NCBI GenBank assembly: GCA_002480645.1
Contig: DLCN01000007.1
Coordinates: 66,876-130,875 of the forward strand
Source: Balneolaceae bacterium UBA7797
Lineage (GTDB): Bacteria > Bacteroidota > Rhodothermia > Balneolales > Balneolaceae
Length of the DNA: 64,000 nucleotides
Direction: 5' to 3'
A model generated the notes under the pieces. That model ran no database searches. It saw nothing but the letters and a program-made list of their open reading frames with translations, and had not been told where the DNA came from. Numbering within the stretch: the first letter of the stretch is position 1; each line of letters starts with the position of its first letter. The position numbers and the translations under genes are program-made. Shown one piece after another: positions 54,098-63,978 of this stretch.

Positions 54098-55345
54098 ATG
54101 GTTAGACACTTCACTTCAATCGTTCTGTTTGCGCTATTATTCAATTCGGTACAAGCTCAAACGGATTTCACACAATTAGCGGTTGATGACGCTCTCGAAT
54201 TCGCATACAACAACAATGCAGAGCTGAATCAACTTTTTGAGCAACTTCATATGCTCGAAAATGAACAAAAAGTGATTCCGGGTATCTCCGATCCCCAGAT
54301 CATGTACACAAGGGAAGGAATCGGCAATGGTTCAAATTTTAACGAGCAACGGCTGAGCGTTTCTCAAACCATTGATTTCCCCATTACTATACGGAACAGC
54401 CGCGCGATCGTGCAGAATAATGTACGAGCTTTAGAAGCCCGGTATAATGCGGCTAAATTACAGGTTAAAGTGATGGTAAAATCAGCGTATACGAAAGTGG
54501 CGTATGCTATCGAGATCGTTCATCTCAGACAAGAACAAGTAGACCTGGCAAAGCGGGTAAAAGAGATCGCCGAGGAACGTAATAAAGTGGGTGAGATCTC
54601 CAAGTTAGACGTTCTCCAATCTTCTCTTCAACTAGCAGAGGCCCAAAACAGTTTTGATGACGCCATCAACCAATTACAGAATGCGCGTTATGAATTGTTC
54701 AACTCCATTGGGTTGAATCCGGAAGATCAAAGTTACGGCATAGATTTCCCTGACACCCTCCGGTACATTCCGATCGAGTTCAATCAGGATGATGTACTTG
54801 AATCCATCGCAGATCATCCTTCGGTAACTGAAAATGAATTTTATATTGAAAGTGCCAACGCTAATCTGAAATTGAACAAATCAGCCTATCTGCCATCATT
54901 AACCGGAACCTATTTCAATCAGGATTTTGGTAACGGTTATGATTTCAACGGCTTTGAGGTTGGTTTTTCGATCCCACTCTGGTTTGCAGTAAAACAACAA
55001 CCTCGGATCAAGGCTGCATCTTCGAATGTAAAAAGTATGGAGTGGAAGCTGCAAAACACGGTGCTTTTACTTAAAAAAGAGGCAGAGAAAGCATGGCATA
55101 CTTTTGCCAATTCAAGAGATCAGATCGAACGCTTTAATGCCAGTACCAGACAGGAATCAGCAGAATTGCTGGCGCTCACTCAGGAAGCCTATAGCGTTGG
55201 TGAAATTCCATTGATCACCTTTCTGGAAGCTCAAAGAACCTATCTGATCAGTCAGGAGCGGTATCTCACTGCACTACGCAACTATCAATTAAATGCCATC
55301 AACATCGAACAATTTCTACAACAGGATCTGACTTATGTGGACTGA
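54098..55345 (+). CDS. TolC-family outer-membrane efflux channel
   Basis: The 415-residue protein has a signal peptide ending Q-A-Q and the repeated coiled-coil architecture of outer-membrane efflux channels, with two related halves (roughly 25-215 and 220-410). It forms the trimeric exit duct for the RND pump. It starts 58 bases after the kinase gene and overlaps the adaptor gene by 11 bases. Confidence 0.9.
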   Translation: MVRHFTSIVLFALLFNSVQAQTDFTQLAVDDALEFAYNNNAELNQLFEQLHMLENEQKVIPGISDPQIMYTREGIGNGSNFNEQRLSVSQTIDFPITIRNSRAIVQNNVRALEARYNAAKLQVKVMVKSAYTKVAYAIEIVHLRQEQVDLAKRVKEIAEERNKVGEISKLDVLQSSLQLAEAQNSFDDAINQLQNARYELFNSIGLNPEDQSYGIDFPDTLRYIPIEFNQDDVLESIADHPSVTENEFYIESANANLKLNKSAYLPSLTGTYFNQDFGNGYDFNGFEVGFSIPLWFAVKQQPRIKAASSNVKSMEWKLQNTVLLLKKEAEKAWHTFANSRDQIERFNASTRQESAELLALTQEAYSVGEIPLITFLEAQRTYLISQERYLTALRNYQLNAINIEQFLQQDLTYVD

Positions 55346-56546
55346 AAAAACTAATCTTTTAAAGGGTATTGTAATAATATCATTACTAATCGGCGGATGC
55401 TCAAAACCGGAAACTTCTGGATCATCTGAACAGGTGCCCTCTCCTCCTTCACTTTCAAGTGAAGCGCAGACAGGTCGTTCTGTCATAACTCTCAGCGACG
55501 AGCAGGCAGCAGAACTGAATGTGAGAACTTTTACCGTTTCCTCCGATCCGGTTAGTTTCACCATAAATGCACCGGGTACCGTTTATCCGGCTCCCGAAAA
55601 TATTTCGATCATTAGTGCTCCAATTTCAGGCCGTGTGGTTGAGATCTTTGCTCATGAAGGGGAAACAGTGAAAAAAAACGAACCTCTTCTTGCTCTTGAG
55701 AGCCTCGACTACGCTAACTTACTGGCCGATTATCTTGAAAATCAGGCCGAAGCAAAGTATCTGGAACAGCAACTGGAGCGCGACCGTCAATTAGTGGAAA
55801 AAGAGATCAGTCCGCAACGAACATTGGATCGCGCTGAAGCAGATTTTATTCGGGCATCAACCAAGCTACAGGCTGCTAAGGCACGACTAAGTGCCCTTGG
55901 AATCACCGCCGATCAATTTGATGCCTGGGAGAATAATGAATCAGAACCAAATGCCCGACTTACATTGTATTCGCCAATAGAAGGAACTGTAAATCAGCAT
56001 TTGATCGATCTTGGAACTTCAGTGAATTCGAATCAGAAGATGCTGGACATCGTAAATAAATCGAAAGTACTGGTTCGTGGCTTCGTTTCTCCCGAGGATG
56101 CCACCCTGATCCAATCCGGTACGCAGGTTGAGATAACACAGCGTAACGAAGATGCAGGTAATGAAAACAGTAAACGCATTTTAGCTTCGGTAACAACTGT
56201 TAACCCGACGCTGGACGAAATTAACCGGGCTATACCTGTAAATATTATCATCCCAACACAGAACGGTTGGCCGGTGATCGGGCAAAATGTACGTACCAGT
56301 TACGATATCACCACTTCTGAGTCTGGAGTTACCATCCCTCTTTCTGCCATTCAATTTGAAAAAGATGGAGCAACTGTTTTTGTACTTACCTATCCAAATA
56401 CATTTGAAAAACGATCGATAGGAATAAACAGAGTTACTGAGAAGATAGCTGTGGTACATTCGGGTTTAAAACCCGGTGATGTGGTAGCCACTTCTCAGAT
56501 CTTCAGCCTTAAGGCTTTAGAAAAATTTGAAGAATTCGCTGATTAA
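55335..56546 (+). CDS. RND efflux periplasmic adaptor, lipoprotein
   Basis: The 403-residue adaptor has a lipoprotein signal (I-S-L-L-I-G-G-C, Cys22) and the membrane-fusion protein plan of barrel-sandwich hybrid domain, alpha-hairpin with Q-A-E-A-K-Y-L-E-Q-Q-L-E-R type heptads and beta-barrel and membrane-proximal domains. It bridges the inner-membrane pump and outer-membrane channel. It starts within the last 11 bases of the channel gene and ends 11 bases before the pump. Confidence 0.9.
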   Translation: MWTEKTNLLKGIVIISLLIGGCSKPETSGSSEQVPSPPSLSSEAQTGRSVITLSDEQAAELNVRTFTVSSDPVSFTINAPGTVYPAPENISIISAPISGRVVEIFAHEGETVKKNEPLLALESLDYANLLADYLENQAEAKYLEQQLERDRQLVEKEISPQRTLDRAEADFIRASTKLQAAKARLSALGITADQFDAWENNESEPNARLTLYSPIEGTVNQHLIDLGTSVNSNQKMLDIVNKSKVLVRGFVSPEDATLIQSGTQVEITQRNEDAGNENSKRILASVTTVNPTLDEINRAIPVNIIIPTQNGWPVIGQNVRTSYDITTSESGVTIPLSAIQFEKDGATVFVLTYPNTFEKRSIGINRVTEKIAVVHSGLKPGDVVATSQIFSLKALEKFEEFAD

Positions 56547-56557
56547 CCGGAGATATT

Positions 56558-59500
56558 ATGTTAGAAAGAATCATTGATTTTAGTCTTCGGCAGAAATTTA
56601 TTGCGATCTCACTGGCATTGCTGGTAATTGCCGGGGGTATATTTTCATTATCAGAGATCCCGATCAATTCACAACCTGACGTTACTCCTGTTCAGGTACT
56701 TGTGATCACAAAAGCCGGTCGGTATTCACCATATGATGTAGAACGTCAGGTGAGCTATCCGATCGAAACTGCGATGAATGGGCTCCCGAATATTGCGGAA
56801 GTACGTTCTATTTCCCAATTCGGACTTTCTGCGGTAACCGTAGAATTTGAGGAAGGAACCGATATCTATTTTGCCCGTCAGTTGGTATCCCAACGTTTAC
56901 AAAGTGTTACGGATGAACTGCCTGATGGTGTGTCTTCCCCTCAGTTAGGACCAATTTCCACCGCTTTAGGTGAGATCGTTCAGTATGTGGTTCGAGGAAG
57001 TGATCATTCATTAACCGAGTTGCGAACCATTCAGGATTGGTTGATTGCCCCTCAGCTAAAAACCGTTAAAGGTGTTACAGAAGTTACCGCATTCGGTGGC
57101 TTTGTTAAGCAATATGAAGTTCAGGTATTACCGGGAAAATTGAGAACCTATAACCTTGGACTTTCAGAGATCTTAGATGCCATAGAACAGAACAACAGTG
57201 TTTCCGGTGGTAATTATCTCGAACATAATCGCGAGCAGTATATCATCAGAGGATTTGGTCAGATCAACTCAGCAACTAATATTGAGGATATCATTGTCAA
57301 AAACTTTGAGGGGCGGCCGGTTTACATAAAGGATGTAGCCAATGTGGTTCAGGGGCGCCAATTAAGGCAAGGTGCAGTTACTCAGGATGGAAAAGGTGAA
57401 GTGGTTACTGGTATCGTAATGATGCTTCGCGGAGGTAATGGTAAAGAAGTTATCGAAGATGTGAATGCGAAGTTCGAACAGATCAACAAAGGATTACCTG
57501 AAGGCGTGGTCATTGAGAAATTCTATGATCAATCGGACCTGGTTGAACGAACTACCGGCACCATTACCACCAACCTTATAGAAGGTGGTTTCTTTGTGAT
57601 TGCCGTACTTCTGTTACTACTTGGTGAAATAAGCGGAGCATTGATCGTGGCATCAGTGATCCCGATTTCGATGATGTTTGCCTTTATTGGAATGGATCAA
57701 TTAGGGTTGGCAGCCAACTTAATGAGTTTAGGTGCCATTGACTTTGGTATGGTTGTGGATGGATCCGTAGTAATGGTGGAAAACATCGTGCATAAATTGC
57801 ATCACGATCAGTCTGATAAACCGCGATCTGTGGTGATCAGAGAAGCTGCGCATGAAGTTGCCCGACCTATATTCTTCGGGGTATTGATCATATTGATGGT
57901 TTATGTTCCAATTATGACCTTCTCCGGAATGGAAGGGATCTTATTCAGACCAATGGCGATCACCGTAGGTGCCGCTGTACTTGGTTCGCTGATCATGGCC
58001 TTGATCTATGTACCTGCACTATCAGCATTAGTATTCAGAAAAGGAGTTAAGATCCGTCGAAGTACGGTTATTAACTGGTTACGTCCACGCTACCGGGCAT
58101 TTCTGGTTAAAAGTCTTGATAACAAGGCGGTAACTATCTCTATAGCGCTGTTGGTCTTTGCAATTTCTGTGGTTATGATCCCATTTATGGGTACAGAATT
58201 CTTGCCGGAACTGGATGAAGGTTCAATTTTGGTTGAAGAAGTGCGCATGCCATCTATCACTCTCGATGAATCCGTAGAAAATGCAAACTGGCTGGCTGGG
58301 CAGATCATGGCAAATATACCGGAGGTAAAAACGGTTGTACCTAAAACCGGGCGATCAGATCTCGCAAACGACTGGATGGGTGTACACCAAACTGATGTTT
58401 GGGTAGTACTGAAACCCAGAGAAGAATGGAGAGATGGTTTAACGAAAGAAGATATCGTTGAAAAAATACGCCCCTTTCTCGAAACAGAACCCGGACTTTC
58501 CTACAACTTTACCCAACCTATTGCAATGCGGGTTGATGAGCTTACGAGTGGTGTAAAATCTGATATTGCCGTAAAGGTATATGGCGAAGATCTGGAAACT
58601 CTGAATATGATCGGAGAAGCAATTTCTGCCCGATTGAATACTCTGGAAGGCACTGACAACTTTTATCTGGAACAAACATCCGGTCAGCCTTACCTCAATA
58701 TCGAGATCGACAGAGAAGCCGTTTCTGATTATGGGATCAATGTAAATGATGTACAAAGGGTGATTGAAGTGGGTATTGGGGGAAGTGCCATCAACTCGGT
58801 ATTAGAAGGCCAGCGTAAATTTGATATTGTTGTGCGCTTCCCTGAAGAATACAGGAATAATTTCGAGGAGATCATGAATATCCCGGTTCAATTACCTTCC
58901 GGTGGCTTCATCCCGTTAAAAAATGTGGCCCAGATAACTCCGGAAGAAGGTCCTCGTGAAATTGCCCGTGAAAATGGCTGGAGAAGGGTTATCCTCGGAA
59001 TTAATATTCAGAATATTGATGTAGGATCTTATGTAGCAAACCTGCAGAATCTGATCGAAAATGAGATCGATATTCCTTCGGGTTACTTTATTGAATATGG
59101 CGGCTCTTTTGAAAACCAGCAAAGAGCCATGAATCATCTCCTTTTTGTGGTTCCGTTGTCATTATTTATCATTTTGGGACTTATGTATCTGATGTTTGGC
59201 AAGCTCAGATATTCTTTCCTGATCTTCCTGAATCTCCCATTCGCATTATCTGGTGGAATATTCATGCTATGGGCTCGCGATCTTTACATCTCCATTTCAG
59301 CAAGTATTGGATTTGTTGCGCTATTCGGTGTGGCCGTACTTAATGGTATCGTGCTGGTCTCGCACCTGAATAATCTTCGTAAAGATGGAATGAATCTGCG
59401 TGAAGCAGTAATTCAAGGTTCTGCGGATAGGCTTAGACCTGTATTGATGACTGCATTGGTTGCCAGCCTTGGTTTCATCCCAATGGCATTCAATGTAGGC

Positions 59501-59647
59501 CCGGGCTCTGAAGTTCAACGCCCTTTGGCATCAGTTGTAATTGGTGGTTTGGTAACCTCTACATTACTTACTCTGTTAGTATTACCAACTATCTATAACT
59601 GGCTGGAACGAAATACAACTATATCAGAGACAGAATCTGATTTCTAA
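56558..59647 (+). CDS. CzcA/CusA-family heavy-metal RND efflux pump
   Basis: The 1029-residue inner-membrane pump has the 12-span RND layout with two large periplasmic loops. In span 4 the signature D-F-G-M-V-V-D-G-S-V-V-M-V-E-N occupies 395-409, with Asp395, Asp401 and Glu408 as the proton relay. This D-F-G-x-x-x-D-G pattern is that of divalent-cation (Co/Zn/Cd/Ni) heavy-metal pumps, whereas copper/silver pumps have A-x-x-x-x-D. It exports metal ions by proton antiport. It is the last gene of a complete RR-HK-channel-adaptor-pump operon. Confidence 0.93.
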   Translation: MLERIIDFSLRQKFIAISLALLVIAGGIFSLSEIPINSQPDVTPVQVLVITKAGRYSPYDVERQVSYPIETAMNGLPNIAEVRSISQFGLSAVTVEFEEGTDIYFARQLVSQRLQSVTDELPDGVSSPQLGPISTALGEIVQYVVRGSDHSLTELRTIQDWLIAPQLKTVKGVTEVTAFGGFVKQYEVQVLPGKLRTYNLGLSEILDAIEQNNSVSGGNYLEHNREQYIIRGFGQINSATNIEDIIVKNFEGRPVYIKDVANVVQGRQLRQGAVTQDGKGEVVTGIVMMLRGGNGKEVIEDVNAKFEQINKGLPEGVVIEKFYDQSDLVERTTGTITTNLIEGGFFVIAVLLLLLGEISGALIVASVIPISMMFAFIGMDQLGLAANLMSLGAIDFGMVVDGSVVMVENIVHKLHHDQSDKPRSVVIREAAHEVARPIFFGVLIILMVYVPIMTFSGMEGILFRPMAITVGAAVLGSLIMALIYVPALSALVFRKGVKIRRSTVINWLRPRYRAFLVKSLDNKAVTISIALLVFAISVVMIPFMGTEFLPELDEGSILVEEVRMPSITLDESVENANWLAGQIMANIPEVKTVVPKTGRSDLANDWMGVHQTDVWVVLKPREEWRDGLTKEDIVEKIRPFLETEPGLSYNFTQPIAMRVDELTSGVKSDIAVKVYGEDLETLNMIGEAISARLNTLEGTDNFYLEQTSGQPYLNIEIDREAVSDYGINVNDVQRVIEVGIGGSAINSVLEGQRKFDIVVRFPEEYRNNFEEIMNIPVQLPSGGFIPLKNVAQITPEEGPREIARENGWRRVILGINIQNIDVGSYVANLQNLIENEIDIPSGYFIEYGGSFENQQRAMNHLLFVVPLSLFIILGLMYLMFGKLRYSFLIFLNLPFALSGGIFMLWARDLYISISASIGFVALFGVAVLNGIVLVSHLNNLRKDGMNLREAVIQGSADRLRPVLMTALVASLGFIPMAFNVGPGSEVQRPLASVVIGGLVTSTLLTLLVLPTIYNWLERNTTISETESDF

Positions 59648-59657
59648 ATGAACGCAG

Positions 59658-59694
59658 TTTGCTTATTGTTGTTTAACTAGCTGAAATAAGCAAA
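59658..59694 (+). other. Perfect inverted repeat between pump and helicase genes
   Basis: A 10-base stem (T-T-T-G-C-T-T-A-T-T at 59658-59667 with its reverse complement at 59685-59694) encloses a 17-base loop, directly after the pump stop and 6 bases before the helicase TTG start. It has no T-run on the plus strand, so a normal terminator is unlikely. It could fold in mRNA near the helicase start and affect its translation. Confidence 0.4.
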
Positions 59695-59700
59695 ATAGCG

Positions 59701-62163
59701 TTGAACAAAGGCAAAGAATTAGTTCTAAAATGGTTTGAATCCCGTAGCTGGAAGGCTTTTCCCTTTCAGCTACAGGTTTGGGATGCCTTTCTATCTGGCA
59801 AAAATGGGTTGTTAAATGCACCAACGGGATCGGGTAAAACATTTGCTTTATGGTTACCAAATATCATTAAGTGGGTAAATGATCATCCGGATGATTACCT
59901 GGAAAAAACCAGCAATGGGTTAAAAGTACTTTGGATCACCCCTTTAAGGGCTCTTGCTAAAGACATTGAAAAGGCAATTCATGATTCCCTTCATCAAATG
60001 GATATTCCATGGGAAGTTGGCCGTAGGACCGGTGATGTTTCACAATCTGTAAAACAGAAACAAAACCGTAAAATGCCGGAAGTACTAATAACCACTCCCG
60101 AAAGTATTCACATCCTTCTGGCTCAGAAAAATTATGCCCGTCATTTTAAAAATCTGGATGCAGTAATTGTAGATGAGTGGCATGAATTATTAGGATCAAA
60201 ACGAGGAATCCAGACAGAGTTGGGTCTTTCCCGGTTAAAGGGTTTGAGACCCCATCTGAAAATTTGGGGAATTTCAGCTACCATTGGTAATCTGGACGAG
60301 GCTTTGGAGGTATTGCTGGGGAGTCAATACCCAAATATGGATTCTACGATCATCAGGGCAGATATTAAAAAGAATATTGAAGTTGAATCGGTTTTACCCG
60401 ATGAAATTGAAACGTTCCCATGGCATGGTCATTTGGGATTAAATCTGCTGCAAAACATTCTTCCGATTATTGACCAGAGTACTTCTACTCTGATATTTAC
60501 GAATACCAGAGGACAAGCTGAGATATGGTTCCAACAGATACTTGCAGCAAATCCTGATCTGGCCGGCGGTATTGCTATTCATCATGGCTCTCTGGACCGG
60601 AGTGTACGGGATTGGGTTGAGAATACATTACACGAAGGAGGACTTAAGGCTGTAGTTTGCACTTCAAGTCTTGATCTAGGCGTAGATTTCAGTCCCGTAG
60701 AAACGGTTATTCAGATTGGTAGTCCAAAAGGAGTTGCTCGCTTTTTACAACGGGCAGGACGCAGTGGCCATAGTCCGGGAGCAACCAGCAAGATCTATTT
60801 CGTACCAACTCATGCACTGGAACTTGTTGAAGCTGCGGCCTTGAAAAAAGCCATCAATGATGATGATCTTGAGAGTCGAGCTCCAATTTTAAAACCCTAC
60901 GATGTCCTCATCCAATATCTTGTCACACTGGCTGTATCTGATGGATTTAAACCTGATGATATCATAGCCGAAATAACCTCAACTTTTGCCTATCAAACAC
61001 TAACAGCACAAGAATGGGATTGGATACTTACGTTTATTACAACCGGTGGAAAAGCACTATCCAGTTATCCGGAATATTCAAAGGTGATCATCGATGAAGA
61101 TGGGATGTATAAGGTAACCGATCGAAAGATCTCACGCCGTCACCGAATGAATATCGGAACTATATCCAGCGATTCAATGATGCGCGTTAAATATATGAGT
61201 GGCGGCTCACTTGGTAACATTGAAGAATGGTTTTTAAGCCAATTAAATATCGGGGATAAATTCTGGTTCGCAGGCCGAAATCTGGAACTCATCAGAATAA
61301 AAGATATGACAGCCTATGTAAAAAGGGCAAAATGCACCAAATCCAAGGTACCCAGCTGGCTGGGGGGACGATTGTCTTTATCCTCCAACATGTCCCGATT
61401 ACTCAGAAAAACCATGAGAGAAGCCATAGATCAGTCCTCGGATATGATTGAGATCCAAACATTAAAACCCATTTTTGATGTACAAAAAAACTGGTCATCA
61501 TTACCTGATGAAAACCAGTTTCTCATTGAAAAGACACATTCCAGAGAAGGTTGCCATGTATTTTTCTTTCCTTTTGAAGGGAGATATGTACATGAAGGTA
61601 TGTCGGCATTGATCGCTCATCGTATAGCCAGAATGACCCCGATTACCTTTTCAATTGCTATGAACGATTATGGCTTTGAGCTACTTTCTGATCAGGATAT
61701 TCCTGTTGAATCAGCTCTGAAAAAAGGACTATTATCCCCTGAAAATCTGGTCTCCGATATTATGGACAGCCTCAATTCCACAGAATTGGCAAAAAGACGA
61801 TTCAGAGATATTAGCAGAATCTCTGGTCTGGTATTTCAGGGTTTTCCCGGGCAGGAAATAAAAAGCAGACATCTTCAAATGTCATCAGGTTTGTTTTTTG
61901 ATGTATTTTCTGAATACGAACCGGAACATTTATTACTCCAGCAGGCTTACGATGAAGTCCTCTTCTTCCAACTTGATGAGATACGCTTAAGAAAAGCATT
62001 TGCCAAAATTCAAAATCAGGAAGTGCTCTTTAACAAGACCGAACGATTTTCACCTTATGCATTCCCCATCATGGTTGATCGTTTGAGGGAGAAAATGAGC
62101 TCAGAAAAATTAATTGATCGCGTAAAGAAAATGCAAGTGCAACTCGAAAGACATATTCAATGA
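59701..62163 (+). CDS. Lhr-type DEXH helicase (ligase-associated DNA repair family)
   Basis: The 820-residue superfamily 2 helicase has the P-loop N-A-P-T-G-S-G-K-T at 39-47, motif II D-E-W-H at 158-161 in the W-H-E-L-L-G-S-K-R-G context typical of the ligase-associated Lhr family, motif III S-A-T, and motif VI Q-R-A-G-R-S-G-H. Family members work with the PdeM nuclease and often an ATP-dependent ligase and exonuclease in DNA damage response. The TTG at 59701 is the only sensible start, because an in-frame stop lies 24 bases upstream. Its stop overlaps pdeM by 4 bases. Confidence 0.9.
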   Translation: MNKGKELVLKWFESRSWKAFPFQLQVWDAFLSGKNGLLNAPTGSGKTFALWLPNIIKWVNDHPDDYLEKTSNGLKVLWITPLRALAKDIEKAIHDSLHQMDIPWEVGRRTGDVSQSVKQKQNRKMPEVLITTPESIHILLAQKNYARHFKNLDAVIVDEWHELLGSKRGIQTELGLSRLKGLRPHLKIWGISATIGNLDEALEVLLGSQYPNMDSTIIRADIKKNIEVESVLPDEIETFPWHGHLGLNLLQNILPIIDQSTSTLIFTNTRGQAEIWFQQILAANPDLAGGIAIHHGSLDRSVRDWVENTLHEGGLKAVVCTSSLDLGVDFSPVETVIQIGSPKGVARFLQRAGRSGHSPGATSKIYFVPTHALELVEAAALKKAINDDDLESRAPILKPYDVLIQYLVTLAVSDGFKPDDIIAEITSTFAYQTLTAQEWDWILTFITTGGKALSSYPEYSKVIIDEDGMYKVTDRKISRRHRMNIGTISSDSMMRVKYMSGGSLGNIEEWFLSQLNIGDKFWFAGRNLELIRIKDMTAYVKRAKCTKSKVPSWLGGRLSLSSNMSRLLRKTMREAIDQSSDMIEIQTLKPIFDVQKNWSSLPDENQFLIEKTHSREGCHVFFFPFEGRYVHEGMSALIAHRIARMTPITFSIAMNDYGFELLSDQDIPVESALKKGLLSPENLVSDIMDSLNSTELAKRRFRDISRISGLVFQGFPGQEIKSRHLQMSSGLFFDVFSEYEPEHLLLQQAYDEVLFFQLDEIRLRKAFAKIQNQEVLFNKTERFSPYAFPIMVDRLREKMSSEKLIDRVKKMQVQLERHIQ

Positions 62164-62816
62164 TCAGAGAAGCCGATCAACCCATTGAATTTCTAGGACA
62201 GAACCTGATTCTACTACCTGAAAAAGCTCTCTTTTGGGTACAGAAAAAAACACTGATACTTTCTGACCTGCATTTGGGTAAATCCGGACATTTCCAAAAA
62301 CATGGGATTGCTGTTCCTACTACTGTGAATTTGAATAATATTGCACGACTCGAACAGTTGGCTAAAGCGTTTAATCCGGATACGATCATTTTTGTGGGTG
62401 ATCTTTTTCACAGCGATATGAATTCAGAATGGTCTGACTTTATTAATTGGAGAGCATCAAATTCTGAAATCAGGATGTTTCTGGTGATAGGGAATCACGA
62501 CTTTTATCCTCCTGAAAATTATGAGTCCATTGGTTTACAATGTGTACATCAGTTAGCAAGCCCCCCCTTTTTATTTATTCACGAGCTGCCTGATACAGAA
62601 TCTGAAACCCCAAATTATCCAATATGTGGTCACATACACCCATCTGTCAGGTTAAAGGGGAAAGGTCGTCAATCTGTTAGAGTGAGCTGTTTTTATTTTG
62701 GTGAATATCATGCCATCTTACCAGCATTTGGAAGCTTCACCGGTACTTCAACATTAAAACCAAAGAAAGGCGATAAAGTTTTTGCATTAGTGCAGGGCGA
62801 AATTCTAGAGATCTAA
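62160..62816 (+). CDS. pdeM: Ligase-associated DNA repair endonuclease PdeM
   Basis: The 218-residue metallophosphoesterase has S-D-L-H-L-G at 35-40 (Asp36, His38), G-D-L-F-H-S further on, G-N-H-D-F-Y, and a C-terminal G-H-I-H-P. These match a calcineurin-like nuclease domain and the PdeM family that pairs with the Lhr-type helicase. It overlaps the helicase by 4 bases. The gene contains a C7-T5 tract at 62561-62572 that could be prone to slippage, but the frame is intact here. Confidence 0.9.
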   Translation: MIREADQPIEFLGQNLILLPEKALFWVQKKTLILSDLHLGKSGHFQKHGIAVPTTVNLNNIARLEQLAKAFNPDTIIFVGDLFHSDMNSEWSDFINWRASNSEIRMFLVIGNHDFYPPENYESIGLQCVHQLASPPFLFIHELPDTESETPNYPICGHIHPSVRLKGKGRQSVRVSCFYFGEYHAILPAFGSFTGTSTLKPKKGDKVFALVQGEILEI

Positions 62817-63071
62817 TCAGAAACAGAAAAACGTTACAATTGATATTGTATAAAATTTTGGAGAAAAAAGTACTCTGTCATCGGTTTCTGACAATACATG
62901 TTACACTCTCAAAACTTGAGTTTAGGGATAAAATATTACCAAAAACACACTCATTTTTTGTAAAAATAGAAACTATTCCTAATATTTTTTTCTCCTCAGG
63001 GAATCTGATTTGAGAATACTGACGAGCTTTATACTACAATTGAGAAAAGAAATTTTGTCTCAATTGCCAAT

Positions 63072-63635
63072 TTATTCGTTGGATTTTCTCTTATAGCAGT
63101 GATGCAGTCTGCTTATGATCCTGGACTTCCTAGTTCTGACATTTGCACTACTCAACCCGAACTCTTCTTGTGCTTCCTCGGTCGTTGCATCCGGCTTATC
63201 AATAAAATATTCGATAAAGCGTTTCGATTTATCCTGCAACTCTTCCAGGCACTCAGCTAATATTCTTTGCCTTTCTTTATCGAGAAGATTAGTCATCTGC
63301 TGTTCAGGTTCGTAGAGTACATTCAAAGCTTCTTCTTCGTATTTGAATTTATGCTCCCTTTTCGCATATCGCAGGTATTCATGTCTGCTGGCTTTAATAA
63401 AATAACTGAAAATGTACTTACTATCATTGATGTTATCCTTACGGATCTGCTCAAATACATCCAGAAATGCCTGTTGAACACATTCTTCTGCAGCACTTCT
63501 TCCTGCATTCATTACAACTACAAGATAGTCTACCAACCTGGGAACCAATTCTTCTATGAGATCCCCGGCTTTTACTTCATCGCCATTCTGAAGAGCATCT
63601 ACTAATTCCGAATAATCTACTCTGGGGTTACTCAA
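63072..63635 (-). CDS. Sigma-70 family (ECF-type) RNA polymerase sigma factor
   Basis: The 187-residue protein has sigma region 2 (A-A-E-E-C-V-Q-Q-A-F-L-D-V-F with the following basic helix) and a C-terminal region 4 helix-turn-helix (D-A-T-T-E-E-A-Q-E-E-F-G-L-S-S-A-N-V-R-T-R-K-S-R), with no regions 1 or 3, the ECF plan. The factor would direct polymerase to a dedicated promoter class. No anti-sigma gene is seen downstream. It is divergent from a gene whose start lies at 63979. A weak inverted repeat with 9-base arms CAATTGAGA lies at 63037-63066 after its stop. Confidence 0.86.
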   Translation of the reverse strand: MSNPRVDYSELVDALQNGDEVKAGDLIEELVPRLVDYLVVVMNAGRSAAEECVQQAFLDVFEQIRKDNINDSKYIFSYFIKASRHEYLRYAKREHKFKYEEEALNVLYEPEQQMTNLLDKERQRILAECLEELQDKSKRFIEYFIDKPDATTEEAQEEFGLSSANVRTRKSRIISRLHHCYKRKSNE

Positions 63636-63978
63636 GTGAAAAAACCAATAATTGACAATTATTTATAAGGTCCCACCAAATATTGACGGGATTTTGGGCT
63701 TAATATAAAATTAAGAGACTAAGTTAAAAACTTATTTAGTTCCTAAAATCAGCATCTGACAGACTCTAAATTAGCAAATCTTAACCTTTAATTGGAGCCT
63801 TAAAATAAATTAATGTAGGTTAGAAGTGTAACATAATTAAGGAAAAATACTCTTTGTATTAACCATAAAAATGAATTTTAAAATCCAAACGAGCGTATAA
63901 TTTAATGTAACATTTTGAGTAGATATACCTCTTTATCTGGACTATAAAAATAACCTTTAAACAAAATCTATTGTTATC
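63636..63978. other. AT-rich non-coding interval
   Basis: This 343-base stretch separates the sigma factor from a further plus-strand start. It is very AT-rich, has no open frame of note and contains several short repeats (for example a loose AAGTTAAAAACTT repeat near 63723-63735). It probably holds the divergent promoters. I cannot assign precise elements. Confidence 0.5.

Noticed and set aside
62817..62891. TCAGAAAC / GTTTCTGA inverted repeat after pdeM
   Set aside because: The arms are 59 bases apart and have no T-run; there is no reason to prefer this to chance.
63037..63066. CAATTGAGA inverted repeat after the sigma gene as a terminator
   Set aside because: It has a 12-base loop and no T-run on the minus strand, so I only mention it under the sigma factor.
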